Shown: positions 16,474-25,306, numbered from the stretch's first letter. The stretch is 64,000 bases of DNA from Streptomyces sp. TLI_053 (GCF_900105395.1 NZ_LT629775.1:5106001-5170000), one strand, 5' to 3'. Notes: generated by a model from the sequence alone, not told the origin. Translations and numbers: made by a program.

Positions 16474-17637
16474 TCAGCGGAGCGGAAGTCGGGCCGGTTC
16501 CTGATCGCCGGGCCGGGCGGCCGGGCGTCCCTCGACGGCGGCGTGCAGCCGCGACCAGTGGTCGACCAGCAGCGGGACGCTCTGCTCCTCCAGCCGCCGG
16601 GCGACCGTGCCGTAGTCGATGCCGAGCCGGCCCAGCCGGTCGAGCACCGCCCGGGCCGCCTCGTACCGGCCGAGCAGGGTGTCGCCCTCCAGCCGGAGCT
16701 TGCGGACCGCCTCGTCCAGCACCGGTCCGGTCATCGCGTGCGCGGTGCCCCAGGAGACCAGCCCGGCCACGTACCGGGCCTGGGCGGCGGCCCCGCCGAG
16801 TGCCGAGTCGGTCCACAGCAGCCGCTGCGGGCGGGCCCCGGAGGCGCGCAGGGTGCGCCAGCGGCCGTCGCCGAGCCGCTCCTCGTACGCCCGGTACATC
16901 AGCCGGGCCGCCGCCTGGGCGGTGAGGCCGCGCAGCGCGGCGGCGTCCGGGCCGGCGATCGCGGCCAGCCGCCGGTCGATCTCGCGGTCCACCCGGCCGA
17001 CCGGGAGCGAGGCCACCGAGGCGATCGCGGCCAGCGGGAGGCCGGCCGCGAGTGCCTGCTCCAGTCCGTCGAAGTAGGCCTCCACCACCTGCCCGTAGCG
17101 CCGCACCGAGTAGAGCCCGGTGGCGTGCACGCCGAGTCCGCGGCCGACGCAGTCGCGGATCGCGGTGAGGCCGGCGGCGGTGGCCGGGATCTTGACCAGC
17201 AGGTTGGGCCGGTCCACGGCGCGGGCCAGTTCTACGGCCTCCGCGACGGTGGCGGCGGCGTCGTGCGCCAGCCGGGGGTCCAGGTCGGCCGAGACCAGGC
17301 CGTCGTGGCCGTGGGTGGCGCGGTGGACGCCGCGGAACTCCTCGCAGACCAGCCGCAGGTCGTGCACGGTGGCGGCCCAGACCGAGCCCTCCGGGGAGAC
17401 GTGGTGCTCCGCCAGCCGGGCCAACTGCTCGGCGTAGACGGGGTCGTGCCGCATCGGTCCGGTCAGCAGGGCGGGGTTGGTGGTGGCGCCGCGCAGACCG
17501 GTGCGGTCGATCAGCCGGCCGAGCAGGCCCGAGGTGACCAGGCCGCGGTCGATCCCGTCCAGCCAGGGCGAGACGCCCTCGGCGATCAGCGGCCGCAGGT
17601 CTCCGGTTCGGGGTTCTGCGGCCGGCGGCTTCTTCAC
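16474..17637 (-). CDS. Transaldolase-family protein (predicted erythrose-4-phosphate supply)
   Basis: The 387-residue protein has the transaldolase N-terminal signature GVSPWLDGIDRGLVTSGLL with GATTNPALLTGP, and the Schiff-base lysine region NLLVKIPATAAG. Transaldolase interconverts sedoheptulose-7-P plus glyceraldehyde-3-P with erythrose-4-P plus fructose-6-P; erythrose-4-P feeds DAHP synthase, encoded 1 kb away. Two motifs are unusual. The NVTLIFS-like strand reads GVHATGLYS, and the phosphate-binding WASTxxKNP region reads LLWTDSALGG. It may therefore be a specialised paralogue. The start is GTG 17637. It diverges from the flavodoxin operon. Confidence 0.8.
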   Translation of the reverse strand: MKKPPAAEPRTGDLRPLIAEGVSPWLDGIDRGLVTSGLLGRLIDRTGLRGATTNPALLTGPMRHDPVYAEQLARLAEHHVSPEGSVWAATVHDLRLVCEEFRGVHRATHGHDGLVSADLDPRLAHDAAATVAEAVELARAVDRPNLLVKIPATAAGLTAIRDCVGRGLGVHATGLYSVRRYGQVVEAYFDGLEQALAAGLPLAAIASVASLPVGRVDREIDRRLAAIAGPDAAALRGLTAQAAARLMYRAYEERLGDGRWRTLRASGARPQRLLWTDSALGGAAAQARYVAGLVSWGTAHAMTGPVLDEAVRKLRLEGDTLLGRYEAARAVLDRLGRLGIDYGTVARRLEEQSVPLLVDHWSRLHAAVEGRPAARPGDQEPARLPLR

Positions 17638-17941
17638 TGCGGGATCACTGCTCCTCGGCTCTGCGACGGACCGAAAACGGTGCCGTGGCCGAGGATAGGC
17701 AGCAATTCGTGCCCGGAAAAGTGAGCGCCCCGGTCAATGTCAGGTCGGCCCCGGGTCAATGCCGGACCGGGCGGGGGTCAATGCCGGGCACGGTCAATGC
17801 GGGGCGTCCGGAGAAGTGACCGCCGGGTATTTGATGGAGTGCGGCCCCACCTGACGTAGTGCCGGGAACTCCGTTGGCCGGTCGGCCGTCCACGGTCAAC
17901 GATCAGTGGAACGCGCCCACGTCACCGAGGAGTTCACCGCC
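17638..17941. promoter_or_regulatory. Divergent promoter region of the cluster with GGTCAATG direct repeats
   Basis: Four exact direct copies of GGTCAATG start at 17732, 17754, 17776 and 17792. The first three are spaced exactly 22 bp apart, the last 16 bp. A weaker GGTCAACG starts at 17894. Direct octamers at two-turn spacing are how SARP-type activators mark their promoters. The region separates the divergent transaldolase and flavodoxin-led operon, so a single regulator could control both. Confidence 0.65.
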
Positions 17942-18559
17942 GTGACCACCATTGCCGTCATCTATTGGTCCTCCACCGGAAATGTCGCCAGGCTGGCCGG
18001 GGCGGCGGCCGACGCCGCCGGGAAGGCGGGCGCCGAGGTGCGGCTGCGCCGGATCGCCGACCTCGCGGACGACACCTACGTGCCGGGCACCGAGGAGGCC
18101 GCGCGGGAGCTGCGGGACCGCACCGCGGACGTCCCGGTGGCCACGCTCGACGACCTGGCCTGGGCGGACGGCATCCTGATCGGCACCCCGGTCAGGTTCG
18201 GCCTGCCGGCCGCGCCGGTGCTGCGGTTCGTCGACGCGACGGCGCCGCTGTCGATCCCCGGCGGGCTGGCGGACAAGGCGGTGTCCGCCTTCACCTCGGG
18301 CTCCGCGCCGCACGGCGGCCACGAGACGGCGATCCTGGCGCTGCACAACGCCTTCTGCCACTGGGGTTCGCTGATCCTGGCCACCGGCTCCACCGACCCG
18401 GTGCTGTTCCGCCCGGAGAACGGCAATCCGTACGGGGCCAGCGCGGTGTCCCGGAACGTGCCGGGCCAGGTGCACGAGGAGAACATCGCCGCCGTGGAGT
18501 TCCAGGCCCGCCGGGTGGTCCGGGTGGCCGCACTGCTCGGCGGCCTCGCCGACCAGTAG
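17942..18559 (+). CDS. Flavodoxin-fold NAD(P)H:quinone oxidoreductase, WrbA-like
   Basis: The 205-residue protein has the flavodoxin FMN phosphate loop YWSSTGNVARL near the N-terminus. The WrbA-type segment DGILIGTPVRFGLPAAPVLR and HGGHETAILALHNAFCHWG follow. WrbA enzymes carry FMN and reduce quinones by two electrons with NAD(P)H, avoiding semiquinones. The GTG at 17942 is preceded by CGAGGAG at 9 nt. It opens the plus-strand biosynthetic operon and may keep a quinone-like intermediate reduced, which would fit an aminophenol or diazoquinone pathway. That role is inferred. Confidence 0.85.
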   Translation: MTTIAVIYWSSTGNVARLAGAAADAAGKAGAEVRLRRIADLADDTYVPGTEEAARELRDRTADVPVATLDDLAWADGILIGTPVRFGLPAAPVLRFVDATAPLSIPGGLADKAVSAFTSGSAPHGGHETAILALHNAFCHWGSLILATGSTDPVLFRPENGNPYGASAVSRNVPGQVHEENIAAVEFQARRVVRVAALLGGLADQ

Positions 18560-18588
18560 GGCCCCGCCGGGCCGGGAGGGAGACGTCA

Positions 18589-19764
18589 GTGGACCACCTG
18601 CTCCTGGGACAGCTCGCCGACCGCCCCGCCGGGCAGCAGCCGGACTGGCCCGATCCGTTCGAACTCGCCGCCGCCAAGAAGGAACTGGCCGACCGTCCGC
18701 CGCTGGTCGCGGCCGCCGACGTGCACCGGCTTCGCGCCCTGCTCGGCCGGGTCGCGCGGGGGGAGGCGCACGTCCTCCAGGCCGGCGACTGCGCCGAGGA
18801 CCCGCAGGAGTGCACCGCCGGCGACACCGCTCGCAGGGCCGCGCTGCTCGACCTGCTGGCCGGGCGGCTGAAGCTCACCACCCATCGCCCGGTGCTCCGG
18901 ATCGGCCGGATCGCCGGCCAGTTCGCCAAGCCCCGCTCCAGCCCCACCGAGCTCTGCGACGGTGTCGAACTCCCGGTCTACCGGGGGCATCTGGTGAACG
19001 GACCGGAGCCCGACCCGGTCCGCCGCACCCCCGATCCGCGCCGGCTGGCGGTGGGCTACGAGGCGTCCCGCCGGGTGCTGGACCACCTGTCCCGGCTCGC
19101 CCCCGGCGACCCGTCCGTCGCCTGCCCGCCGGTGTGGGCCAGCCACGAGGCGCTGCTGCTGGACTACGAGCTGCCGCTGCTGCGCCGGGACGCGCGGGGC
19201 CGGCCGCTGCTGGCCTCCACGCACTTCCCGTGGATCGGCGAGCGGACCCGGGACCCGGACGGCGCGCACGTCGCCCTGCTGGCCTCGGTGGTCAACCCGG
19301 TCGGCTGCAAGATCGGTCCGACCACCACCCCGACGGAACTGCTGCGGCTGTGCGCCCTGCTCGACCCCGGCCGGGAGCCCGGCCGGCTGACCCTGATCGC
19401 CCGGCTCGGCGCGGACCGTGCCGCCGAGGTCCTCCCGGGCCTGGTCAGGGCGGTGCACGCGGCCGGCCACCCGGTGGTCTGGCTCAGCGACCCGATGCAC
19501 GGCAACACCGTCGCCGGGCCGGACGGGCTGAAGACCCGGCTGGTGCCGGACCTGGTCCGGGAGGTCGAGGCGTTCCAGCGGGCGGTCCGGGCCGAAGGCG
19601 CCGCCGCCGGGGGCCTGCACCTGGAGACCACCCCCGACGAGGTGACCGAGTGCGCCGACGACGCGGCCGGGCTGGCCCGGGTCGGTGACAAGTACACGAG
19701 TCTGTGCGACCCGAGGCTCAACCCGGAGCAGGCGCTCGCGGTGGTGTCCGCCTGGCGCGGCTGA
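18589..19764 (+). CDS. phzC: Class II (plant-type) DAHP synthase, PhzC-like
   Basis: The 391-residue enzyme condenses phosphoenolpyruvate with erythrose-4-phosphate, the first step of the shikimate pathway. It contains the class II signatures QAGDCAED (near residue 65), RIGRIAGQFAKPRS, GCKIGPTTTP and WLSDPMHGNT. It is shorter than the housekeeping AroF-II form (about 450), as are PhzC enzymes dedicated to secondary metabolism. The GTG start follows GGGAGGGAG, 29 bp after the flavodoxin gene. A cluster-specific, probably feedback-relaxed DAHP synthase next to a transaldolase indicates that the pathway draws heavily on chorismate. Confidence 0.92.
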   Translation: MDHLLLGQLADRPAGQQPDWPDPFELAAAKKELADRPPLVAAADVHRLRALLGRVARGEAHVLQAGDCAEDPQECTAGDTARRAALLDLLAGRLKLTTHRPVLRIGRIAGQFAKPRSSPTELCDGVELPVYRGHLVNGPEPDPVRRTPDPRRLAVGYEASRRVLDHLSRLAPGDPSVACPPVWASHEALLLDYELPLLRRDARGRPLLASTHFPWIGERTRDPDGAHVALLASVVNPVGCKIGPTTTPTELLRLCALLDPGREPGRLTLIARLGADRAAEVLPGLVRAVHAAGHPVVWLSDPMHGNTVAGPDGLKTRLVPDLVREVEAFQRAVRAEGAAAGGLHLETTPDEVTECADDAAGLARVGDKYTSLCDPRLNPEQALAVVSAWRG

Positions 19765-19958
19765 GCGCCGGGCGCCCGGCGGGCCGGGGCACGCACGCCC
19801 GGCAGGCGCGGTACGCCCGGCGGGCGCCGCCCGCCCCGTACTCCCCGCACCGCCCGTACTCCCCGCACCGCCTGCTCCACCCCGTTCCGAGCCGTGCACC
19901 ACCCCCAACCCACCCGCGGCCCGAGCTGTTGGTCCGCGTCCCCCAGGGAGGTCCGCAC

Positions 19959-20732
19959 ATGAGAAACAAGGTGACACTGGTCACCGGCGCGGCGGGCGGC
20001 ATCGGCGCCGCCGTGGTCCGGCTGCTGGCCGTTCGCGGCGCGCTGGTCGCGGCCGTGGACCGGGACGCCGACCGCCTCGCCGAACTCACCGGCAAGCTGG
20101 CCGCCGAGGGCCTCACGGTGGCCGCCGTCCCCGCCGACGTCACCGACAGCGCCTCCGTCGAGGCCGCCGTCGACACCGCCGAGCGCGAGCTCGGCCCGAT
20201 CGACCACCTGGTCAACAACGCCGGTGTGCTGCGGATGGGCGAGGTCCGCGACCTCACCGACGAGGACTGGCGGACCACCTTCGCGATCAACGCGGAGGGC
20301 GTGTTCCGGGTGTCCCGGGCGGTGGTCCACCGCATGATCCCGCGCCGGCGGGGCGCGATCGTCACGGTCGCCTCCAACGCGGGCCTCACCCCGCGCGCCG
20401 AGATGGCCGCCTACGCGGCCTCCAAGGCGGCGGCCACCCACTTCACCAAGAGCCTCGGCCTGGAGGTCGCCCGCTACGGGATCCGCTGCAACGTGGTCGC
20501 GCCCGGCTCCACCGACACCCCGATGCTCAGCGCGATGTGGGCCGAGGGCGTCGACGGCCGGGCCGCCACCGTGGCCGGGGCGCCGTCGGCGTTCAAGGTC
20601 GGCATCCCGCTCGGCAAGCTGGCCCGGCCCGAGGACGTCGCGTACGCCGTCGCCTTCCTGCTCTCCGACGAGGCGGGCCACATCACCCTGCACGACCTCA
20701 CGGTGGACGGGGGTGCCGGGCTCGGTGCGTGA
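19959..20732 (+). CDS. EntA/DhbA-like 2,3-dihydro-diol dehydrogenase (SDR)
   Basis: The 257-residue short-chain dehydrogenase has the Rossmann motif VTGAAGGIGAA, NNAGVL and the YAASKAA catalytic pair. Its C-terminal half is strongly EntA-like: VVAPGSTDTPML, FKVGIPLGKLARPEDV and GHITLHDLTVDGGAGLGA. EntA oxidises 2,3-dihydro-2,3-dihydroxybenzoate. In a cluster with PhzE the likely substrate is the amino analogue, trans-2,3-dihydro-3-hydroxyanthranilate, giving 3-hydroxyanthranilate; this is inference. GGGAGG lies 7 nt before the ATG. The gene overlaps the start of phzE. Confidence 0.88.
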   Translation: MRNKVTLVTGAAGGIGAAVVRLLAVRGALVAAVDRDADRLAELTGKLAAEGLTVAAVPADVTDSASVEAAVDTAERELGPIDHLVNNAGVLRMGEVRDLTDEDWRTTFAINAEGVFRVSRAVVHRMIPRRRGAIVTVASNAGLTPRAEMAAYAASKAAATHFTKSLGLEVARYGIRCNVVAPGSTDTPMLSAMWAEGVDGRAATVAGAPSAFKVGIPLGKLARPEDVAYAVAFLLSDEAGHITLHDLTVDGGAGLGA

Positions 20733-22782
20733 CGCGACCCCTTCCCCGCTGGACCGGGTGCTGGCCGCCCGGCCGCCCGCGTTCGCGCTGCTGCACCGGC
20801 CCGAGGCCACCGGCCCGGGGGTGGTCGAGCTGCTGATCGGCGAGGTGTCGGCGCCGGCCACGCTGGCCGACCTGCCGCTGGCCGACCTGCCACCGGTCCA
20901 CCTGCCGACGGCGGAGCCGCCGCCGGCGGACCCGCCCTCCGGTCTCCCGCGGCCCGGTGCCGAGCGGCCCGACACCGTACGGCCCGGTGGCGAGCGGCAC
21001 GAACTGCTCGCCCTGGTCCCCTACCGGCAGATCGCCGAGCGCGGCTTCGAGGCCCCGGACGACGGCACCCCGCTGCTCGCGCTGAGTGTCACCGAGCAGT
21101 GCGAGCTGCCGCTCGCCGAACTGCTCGACCGCCTCCCCGACGGCGCGGTCGACCTGACCGGCGGCGCCTTCGACATCGGCGACGAGGACTACGCGCAGAC
21201 CGTCCGCCGGGTGCTCGCCGAGGAGATCGGGGAGGGCACGGGCGCCAACTTCGTGCTCCGGCGCTCCTTCGTCGCCGCCGTCGGCGGGGACACCGCCGCC
21301 GCCGCGCTCACCCTGTTCCGCCGACTGCTCCAACGGGAGACCGGCGCGTACTGGACCTTCCTGGTGCACACCGGGGAACGGACCCTGGTCGGCGCGACGC
21401 CCGAGCGGCACATCAGCGTGCACGGCGGGCGGGCGGTGATGAACCCGATCAGCGGCACCTACCGCTACCCGGAGCAGGGCCCGGAACTGGCCGGGGTGCT
21501 GGAGTTCCTGGCGGACCGCAAGGAGACCGACGAGCTCTGCATGGTGCTCGACGAGGAACTCAAGATGATGGCCCGGATCTGCCCGGGCGGCGGCCGGGTG
21601 GTCGGCCCCTACCTCAAGGAGATGGCCCGGCTCGCGCACACCGAGTACTTCATCGAGGGCCGGACCCACCGGGACCCGCGCGAGGTGCTGCGCGAGACGC
21701 TGTTCGCGCCCACGGTCACCGGCAGCCCACTGGAGTCCGCCGCCCGGGTGATCGCCAAGTACGAGCCCGGGGGGCGGGGTTACTACAGCGGCGTGGCCGC
21801 GCTGATCGGCCGGGACGCGGCCGGCGGGCGCTCCCTGGACTCCGGGATCCTGATCCGCACCGCCGACATCGACCCGGCCACCGGCCGGCTGGGGATCGGG
21901 GTGGGAGCGACCCTGGTGCGGCACTCGGACCCGCGCTCCGAGGTGGCCGAGACGGGTGCCAAGGCGGCCGGGCTGCTCGCCGCGAGCGGGGCCGGGCCGG
22001 CCGGGCCGTTCACCCCGGCGGACGGCCGCCGGGGCGGGTTCGCCGCGCACCCCGAGGTGCGGGCGGCCCTGGCCGGGCGCAACCGGGACCTGTCCGGCTT
22101 CTGGCTCGCCGAGGTGTCCGGACGGGCCCGGCCGCGCCCCGAACTGGCCGGTCTGCGGGTGCTGGTGGTGGACGCCGAGGACACCTTCACCGCGATGATC
22201 GGGCACCAGCTGCGCGCACTGGGTGTGGAGGTGGCGGTACGGCGGTTCGACGAGCCGTACTCGTGGGAGGGGGTCGACCTGGTGGTGCTCGGGCCCGGCC
22301 CCGGCGACCCGCGCGACACCTCCCATCCGAAGATCGCCCATCTCCGCTCGGCGGCACGGGAGTTGCTGGCCGCGCGACGGCCGTTCCTGGCGGTCTGCCT
22401 GAGTCACCAGGTGCTCTCCGCCGAGCTGGGTCTGCCGCTGGTCCGCCGTGCGGTGCCCAATCAGGGGGTGCAGCGCCCGGTCGACCTGTTCGGCGCCGCC
22501 GAGCGGGTCGGCTTCTACAACACCTTCGCCGCGGTGTGGGACGCCTGCCCGGGTGGGCCGGGGGAGTTCGAGGCGCCCGGCGGCGGCACGGTCCGGGTCG
22601 CGGGGGACGCCGCGACCGGTGAGGTGCACGCGTTGCGCGGGCCGGGCTTCGCCTCGGTGCAGTTCCACGCCGAGTCGGTGCTCACCCTCGGCGGGGTACG
22701 GATCACCGGCGATCTGATCGCTCACGCGCTCGGATTGCCGGACCCCGTTCGAATGACTCCCGGGGCTCCCGAATTCTCCTGA
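20713..22782 (+). CDS. phzE: PhzE-like 2-amino-2-deoxyisochorismate synthase (fused TrpE/TrpG)
   Basis: This 689-residue fusion has a chorismate-binding synthase domain (to about residue 440, with NPISGTYRYPEQG, ATPERHISVHGG and YYSGVAALIG). After a linker comes a glutamine amidotransferase domain whose triad is visible as LAVCLSHQ and VQFHAES. PhzE turns chorismate plus glutamine ammonia into aminodeoxyisochorismate, the entry point to phenazines and 3-hydroxyanthranilate; an anthranilate synthase activity is the main alternative. The overlap with the SDR stop suggests translational coupling. The GTG at 20725 is an alternative start. A Pro-rich insert lies near residues 50-90. Confidence 0.9.
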   Translation: MPGSVRDATPSPLDRVLAARPPAFALLHRPEATGPGVVELLIGEVSAPATLADLPLADLPPVHLPTAEPPPADPPSGLPRPGAERPDTVRPGGERHELLALVPYRQIAERGFEAPDDGTPLLALSVTEQCELPLAELLDRLPDGAVDLTGGAFDIGDEDYAQTVRRVLAEEIGEGTGANFVLRRSFVAAVGGDTAAAALTLFRRLLQRETGAYWTFLVHTGERTLVGATPERHISVHGGRAVMNPISGTYRYPEQGPELAGVLEFLADRKETDELCMVLDEELKMMARICPGGGRVVGPYLKEMARLAHTEYFIEGRTHRDPREVLRETLFAPTVTGSPLESAARVIAKYEPGGRGYYSGVAALIGRDAAGGRSLDSGILIRTADIDPATGRLGIGVGATLVRHSDPRSEVAETGAKAAGLLAASGAGPAGPFTPADGRRGGFAAHPEVRAALAGRNRDLSGFWLAEVSGRARPRPELAGLRVLVVDAEDTFTAMIGHQLRALGVEVAVRRFDEPYSWEGVDLVVLGPGPGDPRDTSHPKIAHLRSAARELLAARRPFLAVCLSHQVLSAELGLPLVRRAVPNQGVQRPVDLFGAAERVGFYNTFAAVWDACPGGPGEFEAPGGGTVRVAGDAATGEVHALRGPGFASVQFHAESVLTLGGVRITGDLIAHALGLPDPVRMTPGAPEFS

Positions 22783-22854
22783 CGGGTTGTACACGTCCCA
22801 CAACCGTTCCATCCGAAACAGCATTACCGGAGCCGGAAAAGCCCGACCCGAACC

Positions 22855-22935
22855 ACCCGACCGGCGAACCACCGACCGGCGAACCACCGACCGGCGAACC
22901 ACCGGAACGCCTGAAGACCTGAAGACCTGAAGACC
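22855..22935. repeat. 15-bp and 8-bp tandem repeats upstream of the N-acetyltransferase gene
   Basis: About 3.3 copies of ACCGACCGGCGAACC (22855-22905) are followed by three copies of CCTGAAGA (22910-22933). They fill the 177-bp gap between phzE and the next gene. The gap also contains an inverted repeat GTTGT-N9-ACAAC near 22785-22803. Confidence 0.8.
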
Positions 22936-22959
22936 GGAACCCGACAAGAGGAGATCACC

Positions 22960-23763
22960 GTGCTGGACGACGCCATGGTGGACGCGTACCTCGCCCGGAT
23001 CGGCGCCGAGCGGCCCGAGCGGCCCGACCTCGCCGCGCTCACCCGCCTCCAGGAACGGCAAGTGCTGTCCGTGCCGTTCGAGAACCTCGGCTACCACCTC
23101 GACGAGCCCATCCACATGGACGAGCAGGTCCTCGACAAGATCGTCCGCCAGCGCCGCGGCGGCGGCTGCTACGAGGTCAACCCGGCCCTCTCGTTCCTGC
23201 TCACCGCCCTCGGCTACCAAGTGGAGATCCTGCCCGGCCGGGTCCACCGCCCCGGCGGCACCCTCGGCGCGGCCCTGTGCCACCTCGCCCTGCGGGTGAC
23301 CGTCGACGGCGAGCAGTGGCTGGTCGACACCGGCTTCGGCCGCAACAGCCGGCACCCGCTGCGGCTGTCCTCGCGCGAGGTCCAGCAGGACCCGGACGGC
23401 GAGTACCGGCTGGCCGACGTCGAGGGCGGCGGCTTCGACGTGTTCCTCAACGGCAAGCCGCTGTACCGGCTGGAGGACCGCCCGGTGCGGATCGAGGACT
23501 TCCGCCCGACCCTCTGGTGGTACCGCACCGCGCCCGAGTCCCCGTTCATGCAGGACGTGTTCTGCTCGCTGCGGACCGAGGACGGCCGGATCACCCTCAA
23601 GGGCAACCAGCTCTCCACGGTGTCCGGCGGCGAGCGCGGCACCCAGGAGTTCGGCACCGACGCCGCCGTCCTGGAGGCGTACAAGACCTACTTCGGGTTC
23701 AGCCTCGACCGGCTGCCCGACCAGCCGGCCGGCGGGGTCACCGCCGCCGTCCAGACGGGATGA
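22960..23763 (+). CDS. Arylamine N-acetyltransferase (NAT family)
   Basis: The 267-residue protein has the NAT fold signatures and a complete catalytic triad: Cys70 in RRGGGCYEVN, His108 in LCHLAL and Asp123 in VDTGFG. NATs transfer acetyl or other acyl groups from CoA to aromatic amines; cluster-encoded relatives can also form amides as release enzymes (RifF type). Here, with aminoaromatic biosynthesis genes on both sides, it probably acylates an arylamine intermediate or product, perhaps as protection. The GTG start follows AAGAGGAGA. Its stop overlaps the next ATG by 4 bp. Confidence 0.92.
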   Translation: MLDDAMVDAYLARIGAERPERPDLAALTRLQERQVLSVPFENLGYHLDEPIHMDEQVLDKIVRQRRGGGCYEVNPALSFLLTALGYQVEILPGRVHRPGGTLGAALCHLALRVTVDGEQWLVDTGFGRNSRHPLRLSSREVQQDPDGEYRLADVEGGGFDVFLNGKPLYRLEDRPVRIEDFRPTLWWYRTAPESPFMQDVFCSLRTEDGRITLKGNQLSTVSGGERGTQEFGTDAAVLEAYKTYFGFSLDRLPDQPAGGVTAAVQTG

Positions 23764-24176
23764 GCCCCGACATGACCACCACCGGACCCCGGCCGGACGC
23801 CGGCCTCCCGCCCACCGACCCGGCCCGGCTGCCCCTGGTCTTCGCCGAGGCGTTCAACGCCGGCGACGCGCAGGCCGTGGAGCGGCTGTTCGAGCCCGGC
23901 GCGGTCTTCGTCAACGCGCCCGGCGACGTGGTGACCGGCGACGACCGGCGCGCCGCCACCGGCCGGTTCCTCGCCCTCGGCCTGCCGATCCGGATCGAGG
24001 TCCGGCAGTGCTACGTGGCCGGCGACCTCGCGCTGCTGATCGGGGACTACCTGATCGAGGGCGAGGGCCCGGACGGCCCGCTCCGCGACGAGGGCACGGC
24101 CACCGACGTCGCCCGGCGCGGCGCGGACGGCCGCTGGCGCTACGCGATCGACAACCCGCCCGGCACCGCCCGCTGA
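23760..24176 (+). CDS. SnoaL/NTF2-like protein
   Basis: The 138-residue protein is predicted to adopt the cone-shaped NTF2/SnoaL fold: FAEAFNAGDAQAVERLFEPGAVFVN, then GLPIRIEVRQC, YVAGDLALLIGDY and a final DGRWRYAIDNPPG. The family includes PhzA/PhzB of phenazine assembly, polyketide cyclases and many binding proteins, so the activity cannot be assigned. It overlaps the N-acetyltransferase stop (ATGA), a sign of translational coupling. An ATG at 23772 is a second possible start. Confidence 0.8.
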   Translation: MSPDMTTTGPRPDAGLPPTDPARLPLVFAEAFNAGDAQAVERLFEPGAVFVNAPGDVVTGDDRRAATGRFLALGLPIRIEVRQCYVAGDLALLIGDYLIEGEGPDGPLRDEGTATDVARRGADGRWRYAIDNPPGTAR

Positions 24177-24193
24177 CCCGAGGAAGGACCGCT

Positions 24194-25306
24194 GTGCCTG
24201 CTGCAGCCAACCCCGCCGCCGACCCGCTGCTGGACCTGCCGTTCGACGCCGTGCCGGACCCCGACGAGTACCTGCGCGCCGCGATGCGCTGGCACTTCTC
24301 GCCGGAGACCGGCTCGCCGTTCTGGCTGGCCCGGGCCGCGGGCCTCGGCTTCGACCCGCTCACCGAGGTCCGCACCCACGCCGACCTCGCCAAGTTCCCC
24401 AACCTCGCCGGCGAACTGCGCACCGCCCGGGTCGAGGACCTGGTCCCGCGCGGCTACGGCGACCGTCCCGAGGTGGTCGGCGTCTACGAGAGCGGCGGCA
24501 CCACCGGCGCGCCCAAGCGGATCGTGCTGCTGCGCGACTGGCTGGACCGCCTGCTCGGCTGGTCCAGCGCCCAGCTCGACGGCCACGGCGTGCCGCAGGG
24601 CGTCAACTGGCTGGTGGTCGCCCCCACCGGCCCGCACATGGTCGGCGACGTGATCAAGGCCCAGACCGCCTACCGCGGCGGCCTGGCCTTCACCGTGGAC
24701 CTCGACCCGCGCTGGGTGAAGCGGCTGATCTCCGACGGCAAGGCCGCCGAGGCCGGCGCGTACGCCGAGCACATCGTCGACCAGGTCGCGTACCTGCTGG
24801 AGACCCAGGACATCGGCGTGCTGATGTGCACCCCGCCGGTGCTGGAGCGGATCGCCCGCCGCGAGGGCCTCGCGAAGCTGGTCGGCGAGAAGATCCGGGC
24901 GATCAACTGGGTCGGCACCCAGATGGACCCGGACACCCGCCACCTCTACCGCACCGAGGTCTTCCCGGACGCCGTGCTCTACAGCGGCTACGGCTCGACC
25001 ATGATCCTCGGCAACGCCAGCGAGCGGCACGGGCTGACCGACGACGACCCCTGCGTCTACGACCCCTACTCGCCGTACATGAGCTTCGGCGTGATCGACC
25101 CGGAGACCGGGCGGACGGTGGAGTACGGCGAGCGCGGGCAGGTGGTCATGCACCACGTGTCCAAGAGCCTGCTGATGCCCAACAACCTGGAGCGCGACCA
25201 CGGCACCCGGATCGCGGCGCTGCCCGGACACCTCGGCGACGCGGTGGCGGACATCGCCCCGGTCCAGGAGTTCGACAACGAGACCGTGATCGAGGGGGTG
25301 TACTGA
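24194..25306 (+). CDS. LuxE/PaaK/EhpF-like adenylate-forming carboxylate ligase
   Basis: The 370-residue protein belongs to the compact adenylating group related to PaaK, LuxE and EhpF. The nucleotide-binding loop is YESGGTTGAPKR (99-110); later come LMCTPPVLERIARREG and YSGYGSTM. EhpF of the griseoluteate phenazine pathway activates an aryl carboxylate for reduction by its partner EhpG. The next gene encodes just such a LuxC/EhpG-like reductase, overlapping by one base, so the pair should convert an acid to an aldehyde. The GTG start follows GAGGAAGGA. Confidence 0.85.
   Translation: MPAAANPAADPLLDLPFDAVPDPDEYLRAAMRWHFSPETGSPFWLARAAGLGFDPLTEVRTHADLAKFPNLAGELRTARVEDLVPRGYGDRPEVVGVYESGGTTGAPKRIVLLRDWLDRLLGWSSAQLDGHGVPQGVNWLVVAPTGPHMVGDVIKAQTAYRGGLAFTVDLDPRWVKRLISDGKAAEAGAYAEHIVDQVAYLLETQDIGVLMCTPPVLERIARREGLAKLVGEKIRAINWVGTQMDPDTRHLYRTEVFPDAVLYSGYGSTMILGNASERHGLTDDDPCVYDPYSPYMSFGVIDPETGRTVEYGERGQVVMHHVSKSLLMPNNLERDHGTRIAALPGHLGDAVADIAPVQEFDNETVIEGVY

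Noticed and set aside
22855..22935. CRISPR-like array
   Set aside because: The repeats are contiguous 15-bp and 8-bp units without spacers and there are no cas genes. No CRISPR array is seen in the window.
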